32,524 nucleotides of DNA, taken from positions 1-32,524 of the forward strand of contig JAEYNZ010000171.1 in assembly GCA_023412195.1 (NCBI GenBank), given 5' to 3'. A model generated the notes under the pieces. It saw nothing but the letters and a program-made list of their open reading frames with translations, did no database searches and was not told where the DNA came from. Made by a program: the position numbers and the translations under genes. Origin of the DNA: Bacteroidota bacterium (GTDB lineage Bacteria > Bacteroidota > Bacteroidia > Bacteroidales > Prolixibacteraceae). Below, piece after piece: positions 22,527-30,361 of this stretch (the first letter of the stretch is position 1; each line of letters starts with the position of its first letter).

Positions 22527-23222
22527 TTAAACGATCAATTTGTAGCCTTTGCCATGCACATTGATGATTTCCACAGTGGGCTCATCCTTCAGATGCTTTC
22601 TTAACTTGGTAATATAAACATCCATGCTCCGTGCATTAAAGTAGTTATCATCAATCCAGATGGATTTTAATGCATAGTTGCGTTCCAGTATTTTATTTGC
22701 ATTCTGGCAAAGTAATTTAAGCAGATCAGACTCCTTAGTTGTCAGTTTAACAACTTTGTCACCATTCGAAAGCGTTTGCTTGCGCGTATCAAATGTATAT
22801 TTTCCAAGATTAAAAACAGGTTCGGATGATGCCTGTGAATCCTGCGAAGTTCTTCTCAGTATGGCTTCAATTCTAAATATCAGTTCTTCCATACTGAAAG
22901 GTTTTGTAATATAGTCATCGGCTCCAAGCTTAAAGCCTTCTATTACATCATCTTTCAGGTTCTTGGCAGTAAGAAAAATAATGGGAATTTCAGCATTTAC
23001 CACGCGGATATCCTTGGCCAGAGAGAAACCATCTTTCTTAGGCATCATGATATCCAGAATACATATATCATAATGTGCTTTCATAAAACCTTTATAAGCA
23101 GCCTCACCGTCAGGATAAAGATCAGCTTCATACCCTTTGGCTACAAGATACTCTTTTAACAGGAGCCCCAGATTTTCATCGTCTTCAGCCAGGAGAAGTT
23201 TTGTTTTTTGTTCCATTGTCAT
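22527..23222 (-). CDS. rprY: OmpR-family response regulator, RprY-like
   Basis: This 231-aa transcription regulator has a receiver domain (about 7-120) and a winged-helix DNA-binding domain (about 138-231). Asp57 in CILDIMMPKKDG is the phosphoacceptor, with Asp13/Asp14, Thr85 and Lys107 (TKPFS) completing the switch site. The segment IDDNYFNARSMDVYITKLRKHL is very like RprY of Bacteroides. In Bacteroides RprXY has been linked to tetracycline-related phenotypes and envelope or redox control, but its target genes here are unknown. It overlaps the sensor kinase gene by 4 nt (ATGA), so the kinase is translated first and the regulator is coupled to it. Confidence 0.92.
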   Translation of the reverse strand: MTMEQKTKLLLAEDDENLGLLLKEYLVAKGYEADLYPDGEAAYKGFMKAHYDICILDIMMPKKDGFSLAKDIRVVNAEIPIIFLTAKNLKDDVIEGFKLGADDYITKPFSMEELIFRIEAILRRTSQDSQASSEPVFNLGKYTFDTRKQTLSNGDKVVKLTTKESDLLKLLCQNANKILERNYALKSIWIDDNYFNARSMDVYITKLRKHLKDEPTVEIINVHGKGYKLIV

Positions 23223-24793
23223 GTCATTATTTTCGGTAACAAGATACTAAATTTTGTGCCTTTGTGGATTGCACTCTCCACTTTTATTTTCCCATTGTGC
23301 AAATCAATTATCTTTTTTACATAACTGAGTCCCAACCCAAATCCTTTAACATCGTGAACATTACCTGTCGGAACCCTGTAAAACCTGTCGAAAATCTGGG
23401 TATGATGTTCTTTCGCAATTCCAATGCCATTGTCTTTCACCGATACGATCACATAGCCATTTTTGTTTTCTGATGTCACTGTAATTTCGGGATTGCCATT
23501 GCTGTATTTCATTGCATTGTCGAGAAGGTTGAATACAACATTTGTAATGTGAACCTCATCTCCTGTAATAACCGGATCTTCTGCATTTAGTTCAGCATGC
23601 AGGATGCCATCCTTGCTTTTTATCCTGATTTCAAAATTGGTTACTACCGTCCGCAATGTATGATTGATATCAAATTCCCTGAACTTCAGCTTCAGCCTTC
23701 CTTCGTTGAATACTGCCATCTGTAAAACCTTTTCAACCTGCTGGCTCAAACGTTTGCTTTCCTGGTTTATGACTTTAGAAATGTGCTCTATGGTTTTAGG
23801 AGTGTTGGCAATACTTCCGTCCTGGAGCATCTGACTGGCCAGCGATATGGTTGAAATGGGCGTTTTAAGTTCATGTGTCATGTTGTTGATAAAGTCATTT
23901 TTAATCATTGAAAGCTTTTTCTGCCTGAAAATGATTAATATGGCATAAGCAAAAATAGCAATCAAAAATCCTGTCAGGATAATTGTTGGTATTATGGTAA
24001 ATCCCGTAGCCCGCAGAAGATAACCTGTGCGTTTGGGAAAATAAACATACAGGTAATTTGGCTGTTGCCCGTCCACATCATAAGGAAAAAGAAAGCTGTA
24101 GTACTCTTTTTTACGGGAAGGATTATAATCCGGGCTTCCAAATATAAACACATCCTGACCCTGGCTGGAAGACCGCACAGCATATTTATAATCAAGCCCG
24201 ATTCCCAGCCCCGTAAAAATTTCTCTCATCCAGTTAACAAGAAATGTAGAGTCGATTCTCTCTCTCAATGGCCTTCCTTCCAAAAGGATTTCATAATTCC
24301 TCCAGGCCATATCTTCAAGCCATTTCTCTCTTCTCCTTTCCTGGTCAAAATTAAATTCATTCAACTGATCAAAAAATGTGGATTTTGAAGGATGATCCGG
24401 AAAAGTCAGATCCTGGCCAGGCTGAACTGAATCAGGGTTGGTGATGATTACCTGGTAATGTTCTTCAAAACTTCCATAGATACTTCCATCAGAGAAGCTA
24501 AACTGGCTGAACTGAAAGCCCCCTGAAATCGGACCTGTACTTTGACGGGGGAAGATATCCATTGGCGGATTGTTACCTGGTATATTTCCCAGTTGGGCAT
24601 AATTCCGGGCAAGCTTTTGCTCATTGAGTTCCAGCAGATCCACAATCCTTCTTAACCCAACCGTAACAATCTGATCAAACTGCTCCTCCCTGATATCTGA
24701 GGCAGTTTTTATAAGGTTAGTCTGCACCAGTATCAGCCCCGACAGCACAAGTGCCATCAACAATATTAATGTGACCAGCATCCTTTTACTCAT
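23219..24793 (-). CDS. rprX: Sensor histidine kinase, RprX-like
   Basis: This 524-aa kinase is membrane-bound. Transmembrane segment 1 spans about 6-25 and segment 2 about 263-289, bracketing a periplasmic sensor domain of about 235 residues with no family I recognise. The phosphoacceptor His307 lies in FINNMTHELKTPIS. The ATPase domain shows the N box (NVVFNLLDNAMKYS), G1 (VKDNGIGI) and G2 (GFGLGLSYVKKI). It would phosphorylate the adjacent RprY. A promoter with a -7 element only 4 nt before the ATG suggests a leaderless or nearly leaderless transcript. The gene order (kinase, then regulator) matches the Bacteroides rprXY operon. Confidence 0.9.
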   Translation of the reverse strand: MSKRMLVTLILLMALVLSGLILVQTNLIKTASDIREEQFDQIVTVGLRRIVDLLELNEQKLARNYAQLGNIPGNNPPMDIFPRQSTGPISGGFQFSQFSFSDGSIYGSFEEHYQVIITNPDSVQPGQDLTFPDHPSKSTFFDQLNEFNFDQERRREKWLEDMAWRNYEILLEGRPLRERIDSTFLVNWMREIFTGLGIGLDYKYAVRSSSQGQDVFIFGSPDYNPSRKKEYYSFLFPYDVDGQQPNYLYVYFPKRTGYLLRATGFTIIPTIILTGFLIAIFAYAILIIFRQKKLSMIKNDFINNMTHELKTPISTISLASQMLQDGSIANTPKTIEHISKVINQESKRLSQQVEKVLQMAVFNEGRLKLKFREFDINHTLRTVVTNFEIRIKSKDGILHAELNAEDPVITGDEVHITNVVFNLLDNAMKYSNGNPEITVTSENKNGYVIVSVKDNGIGIAKEHHTQIFDRFYRVPTGNVHDVKGFGLGLSYVKKIIDLHNGKIKVESAIHKGTKFSILLPKIMT

Positions 24794-24797
24794 GCAA

Positions 24798-24827
24798 CAA
24801 AGATAATTTTAAAGAAAAGCTCGCAAA
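24798..24827 (-). promoter_or_regulatory. Promoter of rprXY with almost no leader
   Basis: On the minus strand TTTG (24827-24824) is followed after 18 nt by TATCTTTG (24805-24798), then by TTGC and the rprX ATG at 24793. A start site at the usual distance would fall at or a few bases before the ATG, implying a leaderless mRNA, unless a downstream ATG is used. Confidence 0.55.
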
Positions 24828-24919
24828 AACCTCTTTAACATTATTTAACGCCCTAACCCCGTATGTAATTATTATTAACCTGCACCTTTTGTGAACACAT
24901 AAAAACATTAAAAAATATA

Positions 24920-25492
24920 CTAATCCAATTGCTCTATGTATTTTTCTATTACGGAAGGAAAATGCTCATATTCAAGCTTATGAACCTTCCTTGCAACATC
25001 ATCAGGAGTATCTCCGGGCAGCACTTCACACTTAGCCTGAAAAACAAGTTCCCCCTCATCATAGTTTTTATTGACTTCATGAATGGATATTCCTGTTTCC
25101 TTATCCTGATTGTCGACAACAGCCTGATGAACCTTCATCCCATACATTCCCTTTCCTCCATATTTTGGCAATAAAGCAGGATGTATATTTATAACCGGAA
25201 ATTTCTCTATAAGATTCTCTGGTACTAGCCATAGGAAACCGGCCAGAACAACAAGGTCGACTCCACGCGATTGAAGTTGCTGCACTACCTCGTTATTATT
25301 ATAAAATTGTTGCCTTGTAAAAATAAACGTTTCGACACCTGCATCCGCAGCACGAACCAATGCGTATGCCGTGGGATTATTGCTCCACAGAGAATCTATG
25401 ACAACATTTTTGTGATTCCTGAAATACTTTATAATAGCTTCTGCATTCGTACCCGATCCGGATGCAAAAATTGCCAATTTTTTAACGTTCAT
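24920..25492 (-). CDS. purN: Phosphoribosylglycinamide formyltransferase (GAR transformylase)
   Basis: This 190-aa enzyme transfers a formyl group from 10-formyltetrahydrofolate to glycinamide ribonucleotide in purine synthesis. The phosphate loop is FASGSGTNAEAI at 9-20, and the catalytic set is Asn102 and His104 in INIHPALLPKYGG, with Asp145 in NYDEGE. The frame continues upstream to 25537, but the ATG at 25492 gives the standard start MNVKKLAIFASGSG. It is divergent from acpP with about 185 nt between start codons. The layout of purN next to acpP-fabF-rnc is familiar in Bacteroidota. Confidence 0.95.
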   Translation of the reverse strand: MNVKKLAIFASGSGTNAEAIIKYFRNHKNVVIDSLWSNNPTAYALVRAADAGVETFIFTRQQFYNNNEVVQQLQSRGVDLVVLAGFLWLVPENLIEKFPVINIHPALLPKYGGKGMYGMKVHQAVVDNQDKETGISIHEVNKNYDEGELVFQAKCEVLPGDTPDDVARKVHKLEYEHFPSVIEKYIEQLD

Positions 25493-25595
25493 TTTATATT
25501 GAATTTGCGATTTGGAACATTTGAATGCAATATTCAAATTAAGAATAATGCATATTTAATATAACCCTGTTCCATCATCTTTTTTATATTTTTTC

Positions 25596-25628
25596 TTTGA
25601 AATATAAATAGTAAATGTATTACTTTGC
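25596..25628 (+). promoter_or_regulatory. Probable promoter of acpP-fabF-rnc
   Basis: TTTG at 25596-25599 and TACTTTGC at 25621-25628 have the same -33 to -7 spacing (24 nt between the TTTG words) as the other promoters in the window, although the -7 word is one base short of TAnnTTTG. It lies about 50 nt before the acpP ATG. Confidence 0.5.
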
Positions 25629-25677
25629 AGCGAATTATTTAAAAACTCAAATTATTATTAACTAAAATTTTATAATT

Positions 25678-25914
25678 ATGTCTGACGTTGCAGCAAAAGT
25701 AAAAGCAATTATTGTTGATAAATTGGGAGTAGACGAAAGTGAAGTTACCAATGATGCTTCTTTCACGAATGATCTTGGAGCAGATTCACTTGACACTGTA
25801 GAGCTGATAATGGAATTCGAAAAAGAATTTGATTTGGCAATACCAGACGATCAGGCTGAAAAAATCTCAACTGTTGGCGAAGCCATCGCACACATTGAAG
25901 CAGCCGTAAAATAA
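25678..25914 (+). CDS. acpP: Acyl carrier protein
   Basis: This 78-aa acidic protein carries growing fatty acyl chains on a phosphopantetheine arm. The attachment serine is Ser37 in LGADSLDTVELI. The N-terminal helix and the terminal segment PDDQAEKISTVGEAIAHIE match AcpP closely. It is the first gene of an operon, 16 nt before fabF. The length (78 aa) is typical. Confidence 0.98.
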   Translation: MSDVAAKVKAIIVDKLGVDESEVTNDASFTNDLGADSLDTVELIMEFEKEFDLAIPDDQAEKISTVGEAIAHIEAAVK

Positions 25915-25930
25915 TCCAGAAAATTCATTT

Positions 25931-27172
25931 ATGGAATTTAAACGGGTAGTAATTACCGGAGTGGGCACCGTTAATCCCTTAGGCAATACTGTTGCAGAAT
26001 ATTGGGAAAATCTTAAAAACGGGATTAGCGGTGCCGCACCCATTACCAGATTTGACGCTTCACGACATAAAACCAGATTTGCATGTGAGGTAAAGAATTT
26101 CAATGTAGAACAGTACATGGAGCGAAAAGAGGCACGAAAATTTGACCTTTACACGCAATATGCCATGGTTACAGCTGCTCAGGCCATTGAAGATTCAGGG
26201 CTCGACCATGAAAATATCGACCACGACCGTGCAGGAGTTATCTGGGGTGCCGGAATTGGAGGGCTGCAAACCTTTTTCGAGGAAACAAGGAGTTTCCAGG
26301 AAGAAAATCCCCGGTTTTCGCCTTTTTTTATTCCCAAAATGATAGCAAATATTGCCGGCGGGCTTATATCTATCAGGTACCATTTCAGAGGGCCAAACTT
26401 CACTACAGTATCTGCATGCGCATCTGCATCACATGCAATGATCGAAGCCTTCAACATGATACGCATGGGGAAAACCGATGTGATGATTACAGGTGGTTCA
26501 GAAGCTGCTGTAAATGAAGCAGGCGTGTCAGGTTTTAATTCAATGCGGGCACTGTCAACAAGGAATGATGATCCAAAAACAGCTTCACGGCCATTCGACA
26601 AAGACAGGGATGGCTTTGTAATTGGAGAGGGATCTGCAGCCTTTATCATGGAAGAGTATGAATATGCTGTCAGAAGAGGCGCCAAAATATATGCTGAAAT
26701 GATTGGCGGAGGAATGTCAGCCGATGCATTTCACATGACTGCTCCTGACCCTGACGGAAAAGGGGCAAACCTCGTGATGAAATGGGCTATTGAAGATGCA
26801 GGGATTAAACCTGAAGATGTTGATTATATTAACGTGCATGGTACTTCTACCCCACTTGGAGACATAGCGGAACCAAAAGCCATTATAAAGACATTTGGTG
26901 ATCATGCATTTAAAGTAAGTATAAGCTCCACCAAATCGATGACAGGACACCTGCTGGGGGCAGCCGGTGCTGTGGAAGGTCTGGCAAGCATACTTGCAAT
27001 ACAAAATAACATCATTCCTCCCACTATTAACCATTTTACCGATGATCCCGAAATTGACAACAGGTTTGATTTTACATTTAACATTGCCAAGAAACGGGAA
27101 GTAAATATTGCCATCAGCAATACCTTCGGTTTTGGTGGACATAATGCTACCGTGGTATTTAAAAAATTTTAA
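25931..27172 (+). CDS. fabF: 3-oxoacyl-[acyl carrier protein] synthase II
   Basis: This 413-aa condensing enzyme extends acyl-ACP chains with malonyl-ACP in fatty acid synthesis. The catalytic triad falls at Cys163 (VSACASASHAM), His303 (NVHGTSTPLGD) and His340 (KSMTGHLLGAAG), the same positions as in E. coli FabF, so no insertion or deletion shifts the core. The C-terminal NTFGFGGHNA is the usual family end. It is 16 nt after acpP and 6 nt before rnc. Confidence 0.97.
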   Translation: MEFKRVVITGVGTVNPLGNTVAEYWENLKNGISGAAPITRFDASRHKTRFACEVKNFNVEQYMERKEARKFDLYTQYAMVTAAQAIEDSGLDHENIDHDRAGVIWGAGIGGLQTFFEETRSFQEENPRFSPFFIPKMIANIAGGLISIRYHFRGPNFTTVSACASASHAMIEAFNMIRMGKTDVMITGGSEAAVNEAGVSGFNSMRALSTRNDDPKTASRPFDKDRDGFVIGEGSAAFIMEEYEYAVRRGAKIYAEMIGGGMSADAFHMTAPDPDGKGANLVMKWAIEDAGIKPEDVDYINVHGTSTPLGDIAEPKAIIKTFGDHAFKVSISSTKSMTGHLLGAAGAVEGLASILAIQNNIIPPTINHFTDDPEIDNRFDFTFNIAKKREVNIAISNTFGFGGHNATVVFKKF

Positions 27173-27178
27173 AGCCCT

Positions 27179-27937
27179 GTGGTTAGAAGAATAGTACAAC
27201 GAATAAAACTCTTTTCGTCGCCGCGGAAAGAGTTTTATTTGTTTTTAAAAGATTTAATCGGATTTTATCCCGGAAACCTGAAGCTATACGACCTGGCCTT
27301 TATCCATAAGTCAGCTTCAGTTTTAGATTCACAAGGGAATCTCGTAAACAATGAAAGGCTCGAATTTCTTGGCGATGCCATTCTTGGAGCCATTATTGCC
27401 GATTTTCTTTATAACAGGTTCCCGCAACAGGATGAAGGCTTTCTTACCAAAAACCGCTCAAAGCTGGTAAACCGGACATTTCTTACACGCCTTACGTTTG
27501 ATATGGGACTCAATGTTTTTATTGATTCAAATACTACAAAAAATATCGATAAAAGCCATATTTATGGCGATGCACTGGAAGCCTTTATCGGCGCTATTTA
27601 CCTTGACACCGACTATCAGACCACCAAGAAATTTGTTACAAAAAGAATCCTTTCAAAATTCGTCAACATGGCAGAAATAGAACAAAAGGATTCAAATTAC
27701 AAAAGCCAGCTGATTGAATGGAGCCAAAAAAACAAAAAAGAATTAAAGTTTGAAACCATTGAAGAACCGGTCAGCGAGAAAAATAAACAACCACGCTTCA
27801 TCGCAACAGTTATTATCGATCACATCGAACTGGGACGGGGAACAGGCACTTCAAAAAAAGAAGCCCAGCAAAATGCCGCCCGTGAAGCCATAAAGAAACT
27901 CGACAGCGAAATTTTTCCTTCAACTATTTTATATTAA
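27179..27937 (+). CDS. rnc: Ribonuclease III
   Basis: This 252-aa endonuclease cleaves double-stranded RNA in rRNA maturation and mRNA decay. The catalytic signature NNERLEFLGDA is at 57-67 (Glu62, Asp66), with Asp131 and Glu134 in YGDALEAFIGA. A double-stranded RNA-binding domain covers about 170-245 and ends in GTSKKEAQQNAAREAIKKL. The start codon is GTG at 27179, 6 nt after the fabF stop, giving a slightly long basic N-terminus (MVRRIVQRIKLF) that is usual in Bacteroidota. Cotranscription with acpP-fabF is very likely. Confidence 0.95.
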   Translation: MVRRIVQRIKLFSSPRKEFYLFLKDLIGFYPGNLKLYDLAFIHKSASVLDSQGNLVNNERLEFLGDAILGAIIADFLYNRFPQQDEGFLTKNRSKLVNRTFLTRLTFDMGLNVFIDSNTTKNIDKSHIYGDALEAFIGAIYLDTDYQTTKKFVTKRILSKFVNMAEIEQKDSNYKSQLIEWSQKNKKELKFETIEEPVSEKNKQPRFIATVIIDHIELGRGTGTSKKEAQQNAAREAIKKLDSEIFPSTILY

Positions 27938-27970
27938 GACTATCTTTGCCTCCCAGCAGAATCAACCGGA

Positions 27971-28675
27971 ATGAATGACTATTTAATTTATGCGCTGGGA
28001 TTCCTGTCACAGATCCTGTTTTTTGCACGAAATATTGCCCAATGGTTTTTGTCGGAAAAAGAAGGTAAGGTAATTTCACCTGCCATATACTGGCAAATCA
28101 GTCTTGCTGCATCTATCCTGATGCTGACCTACGGGATTCTGCGAAACGATTTCGCAATCGTTTTAGGGCAAATCTTTGTTTACACCATATATATCCGCAA
28201 CCTGCAGCTCAAAAAGGTCTGGCACAGAATGCACCTGGCAACCCGAACTCTTGCCATTATCATTCCACTTGTTTATGTCTCATGGCTGCTCTGGGGTGAA
28301 ACCTATAACTTCAATTCAATTTTAAAAAATGAGGATGTACCATTTTTACTGCTGATATGGGGTTCAGCCGGTCAGATCATCTTCACCTTCCGGTTCATCT
28401 ACCAGTGGATTTATTCAGAAAAGCGGAACGATTCATTTCTCCCAAAGGGCTTTTGGATCATCAGCACCGTTGGATCTCTCATGATCTTTACCTATGCAAT
28501 ATACCGCCTCGATCCGGTTCTATTTGCCGCACACAGCCTTGGGTTGTTCATATACGTACGCAACCTCATGCTGCACTCCGGAAGCAAAAGCCTGTTCACA
28601 AAAACCGGGAAATTCCCTTTACTTCATAAATTCATCCGCAAAGTTTCTGAGAGAAAACAGGAGCCCACCCGTTGA
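27971..28675 (+). CDS. Membrane protein with two LAB_N (lipid A biosynthesis N-terminal) domains
   Basis: This 234-aa protein is made of two homologous units of about 70 residues, 11-80 and 131-201. Each contains Q-x-x-F-x-x-R, QW-x-x-SEK, a W/S-rich helix, TY-x-I-x-R and IY-x-RNL, so each is a LAB_N domain (three-helix, PQ-loop-like). In most bacteria one such domain stands alone or is fused to lipid A disaccharide synthase; here two are joined by a further predicted helix (about 95-110), giving roughly seven membrane segments in total. The duplication recalls the pseudo-dimer layout of SWEET/SemiSWEET transporters, but transport is not shown. It follows rnc by 33 nt and is probably co-transcribed with it. 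Confidence 0.85.
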   Translation: MNDYLIYALGFLSQILFFARNIAQWFLSEKEGKVISPAIYWQISLAASILMLTYGILRNDFAIVLGQIFVYTIYIRNLQLKKVWHRMHLATRTLAIIIPLVYVSWLLWGETYNFNSILKNEDVPFLLLIWGSAGQIIFTFRFIYQWIYSEKRNDSFLPKGFWIISTVGSLMIFTYAIYRLDPVLFAAHSLGLFIYVRNLMLHSGSKSLFTKTGKFPLLHKFIRKVSERKQEPTR

Positions 28676-28723
28676 AGCAGGCAAGTTCAACAAATACCTT
28701 GCATGATAACCAAATGGTTTTTC

Positions 28724-28731
28724 TATTTTTG
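28724..28731 (+). promoter_or_regulatory. Probable -7 element of the CDF exporter gene
   Basis: TATTTTTG at 28724-28731 is an exact TAnnTTTG match only 5 nt before the ATG at 28737, so the transcript from it would be leaderless or nearly so. No TTTG was found at -33. The gene may instead be read from the upstream operon. Confidence 0.35.
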
Positions 28732-28736
28732 TCCTT

Positions 28737-29609
28737 ATGCCCGACAAAATAAAATATATAAAACGTGAAGGGTGGATTTCCATTATAGGAAACCTGTTTC
28801 TGTTTGCCTTAAAATACTGGGCCGGAGTGGTGACAGGTTCACTTGCCCTGATTGCCGATGCATGGCACACCTTATCTGATTCTGTATCCTCAGTAATCGT
28901 ACTTATAGGTGGGAAAATTTCAAATAAACCTGCCGACGATGAACACCCCTTCGGGCATGGAAGGGCGGAACATATTGCCTCTGTCATCATAGGTGTGTTG
29001 CTGGCCATTATTGCTTTTGATTTTGCCCTGGATGCCATTAAAAAGTTCAGTACAAGGGAAACAACAGAATTTGGCCTTTTTGCCTGGGTCGCCACCATTA
29101 TTTCCATTCTTGCTAAGGAAGCAATGGCACAATATGCTTTCCGATTAGCTAAAAAGGCCAGATCTTCTATACTGAAAGCTGATGGCTGGCATCACCGGAC
29201 TGATGCCATTTCATCCGTAATTATCCTGATAGGTATTGCGGCAGGCGGCAGGTTCTGGTGGACCGACTCTGTGCTGAGCTTTCTTGTAGCACTTATGATA
29301 GGTTATGTCAGTTACCAGATTCTAAAACCAGAAATAAAAGCACTCCTCGGTGAAGGCCCTTCAGATGAACTTCTTGATTCCATCAGATCCACCACTCAAA
29401 AAGAATTCAAATTACCCCTGCACATGCACCACATTCACATCCACAGTTATGGCAGGCATACTGAACTCAGCTGCCATATCAAGCTTCCGGCTAAAATGAC
29501 TTTGGATGAAGCACATGTGATTTGCACCAGGATTGAAGAAATTATTTTGGAAAAATTTGGATTCGTTTCCACTGTACATGCCGAACCCGTTGAGAATATT
29601 ACATCGTAA
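28737..29609 (+). CDS. Cation diffusion facilitator family metal exporter
   Basis: This 290-aa inner-membrane antiporter would expel divalent metals such as zinc in exchange for protons. The transport site is HxxxD in helix 2 (His44, Asp48 in DAWHTLSD) and HxxxD in helix 5 (His152, Asp156 in GWHHRTD), a pattern associated with zinc. The loop HPFGHGRAEH at 70-79 is typical. The cytoplasmic C-terminal domain (about 205-285) contains the histidine-rich LHMHHIHIHSYGRH, expected for metal sensing. It lies 61 nt after the LAB_N gene and converges on the DUF1080 gene with a 10-nt gap. Confidence 0.9.
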   Translation: MPDKIKYIKREGWISIIGNLFLFALKYWAGVVTGSLALIADAWHTLSDSVSSVIVLIGGKISNKPADDEHPFGHGRAEHIASVIIGVLLAIIAFDFALDAIKKFSTRETTEFGLFAWVATIISILAKEAMAQYAFRLAKKARSSILKADGWHHRTDAISSVIILIGIAAGGRFWWTDSVLSFLVALMIGYVSYQILKPEIKALLGEGPSDELLDSIRSTTQKEFKLPLHMHHIHIHSYGRHTELSCHIKLPAKMTLDEAHVICTRIEEIILEKFGFVSTVHAEPVENITS

Positions 29610-29619
29610 TGCACCCAGA

Positions 29620-30321
29620 CTAGGGCAGCTCAATGATTTTTAGATTTCGGAAATGTATTTCAGCCCCTTCGGCTTCCAGGCAGATATACCCTTTCCTTTG
29701 CGATGATTTACTGATGCCGTTCACAAATTTACCGTTCACCGACAGTTTAATGGTGCCGTCCACACAAACCACATCATAAACGTTCCATTCTCCCTTTCCC
29801 TTGCACCTGTTCTCAATTGATTTGCTCCTTACACCACGTGGATTGTCGGGTACTATTTCAACCCCGCCCACGCCAAACAATTCGCCATGGACATAAGCTA
29901 TGGGTGGTTTTTCACCATTCCTGACATTCTGGTTCACCCAGTCGAGCTCAAGCATCTGTACCTCCACACCGTCAGGCAGCCTGTTCTCTCCCGGTATAGC
30001 TTTACTCCAGACAAATGTGCCCGAATTGCCCCCCGCCTCCATATGCCGCCACTCGATATGCATCATGAAATTTTCATACTCCTTTTCACTCCGGATAACT
30101 CCGATAGGCAAACCTGAAGATATGAACAAATCACCCTCCTTCTTCCAGGTGTCCGGTTCAGTGTTAACCTGGTACCATTTTACAGGATCGCCTGCAGTAT
30201 CTTTTCCCTCAATAACATGCTGCCACGGAATTTCGTACCCAAAGGTGGCAATCAGATCCTGTGCCTGCAGATTAAAAAAGAATATGGATGAAAATATGAA
30301 TGCTGTAAGTGCACTTTTCAT
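29620..30321 (-). CDS. Secreted DUF1080 protein (3-keto-disaccharide hydrolase family)
   Basis: This 233-aa protein has a Sec signal peptide (1-20, ending NLQAQ) and then a single DUF1080 (PF06439) beta-sandwich domain. Visible landmarks are FMMHIEWRHMEAGGNSGTF, DGVEVQMLE and a C-terminal GYICLEAEGAEIHFRNLKI, all usual in this family. Family members are annotated as hydrolases acting on 3-keto glycosides. It is 40 nt downstream of a Tat-exported Gfo/Idh/MocA gene on the same strand. An exported oxidoreductase making a 3-keto sugar followed by a hydrolase cleaving it is a coherent pair, but the substrate is not known. The frame ends 10 nt from the convergent CDF gene. Confidence 0.85.
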   Translation of the reverse strand: MKSALTAFIFSSIFFFNLQAQDLIATFGYEIPWQHVIEGKDTAGDPVKWYQVNTEPDTWKKEGDLFISSGLPIGVIRSEKEYENFMMHIEWRHMEAGGNSGTFVWSKAIPGENRLPDGVEVQMLELDWVNQNVRNGEKPPIAYVHGELFGVGGVEIVPDNPRGVRSKSIENRCKGKGEWNVYDVVCVDGTIKLSVNGKFVNGISKSSQRKGYICLEAEGAEIHFRNLKIIELP

Positions 30322-30361
30322 ATGGTTGAAATTTTAATCAGTATTTACTTACCGTTAAAGA

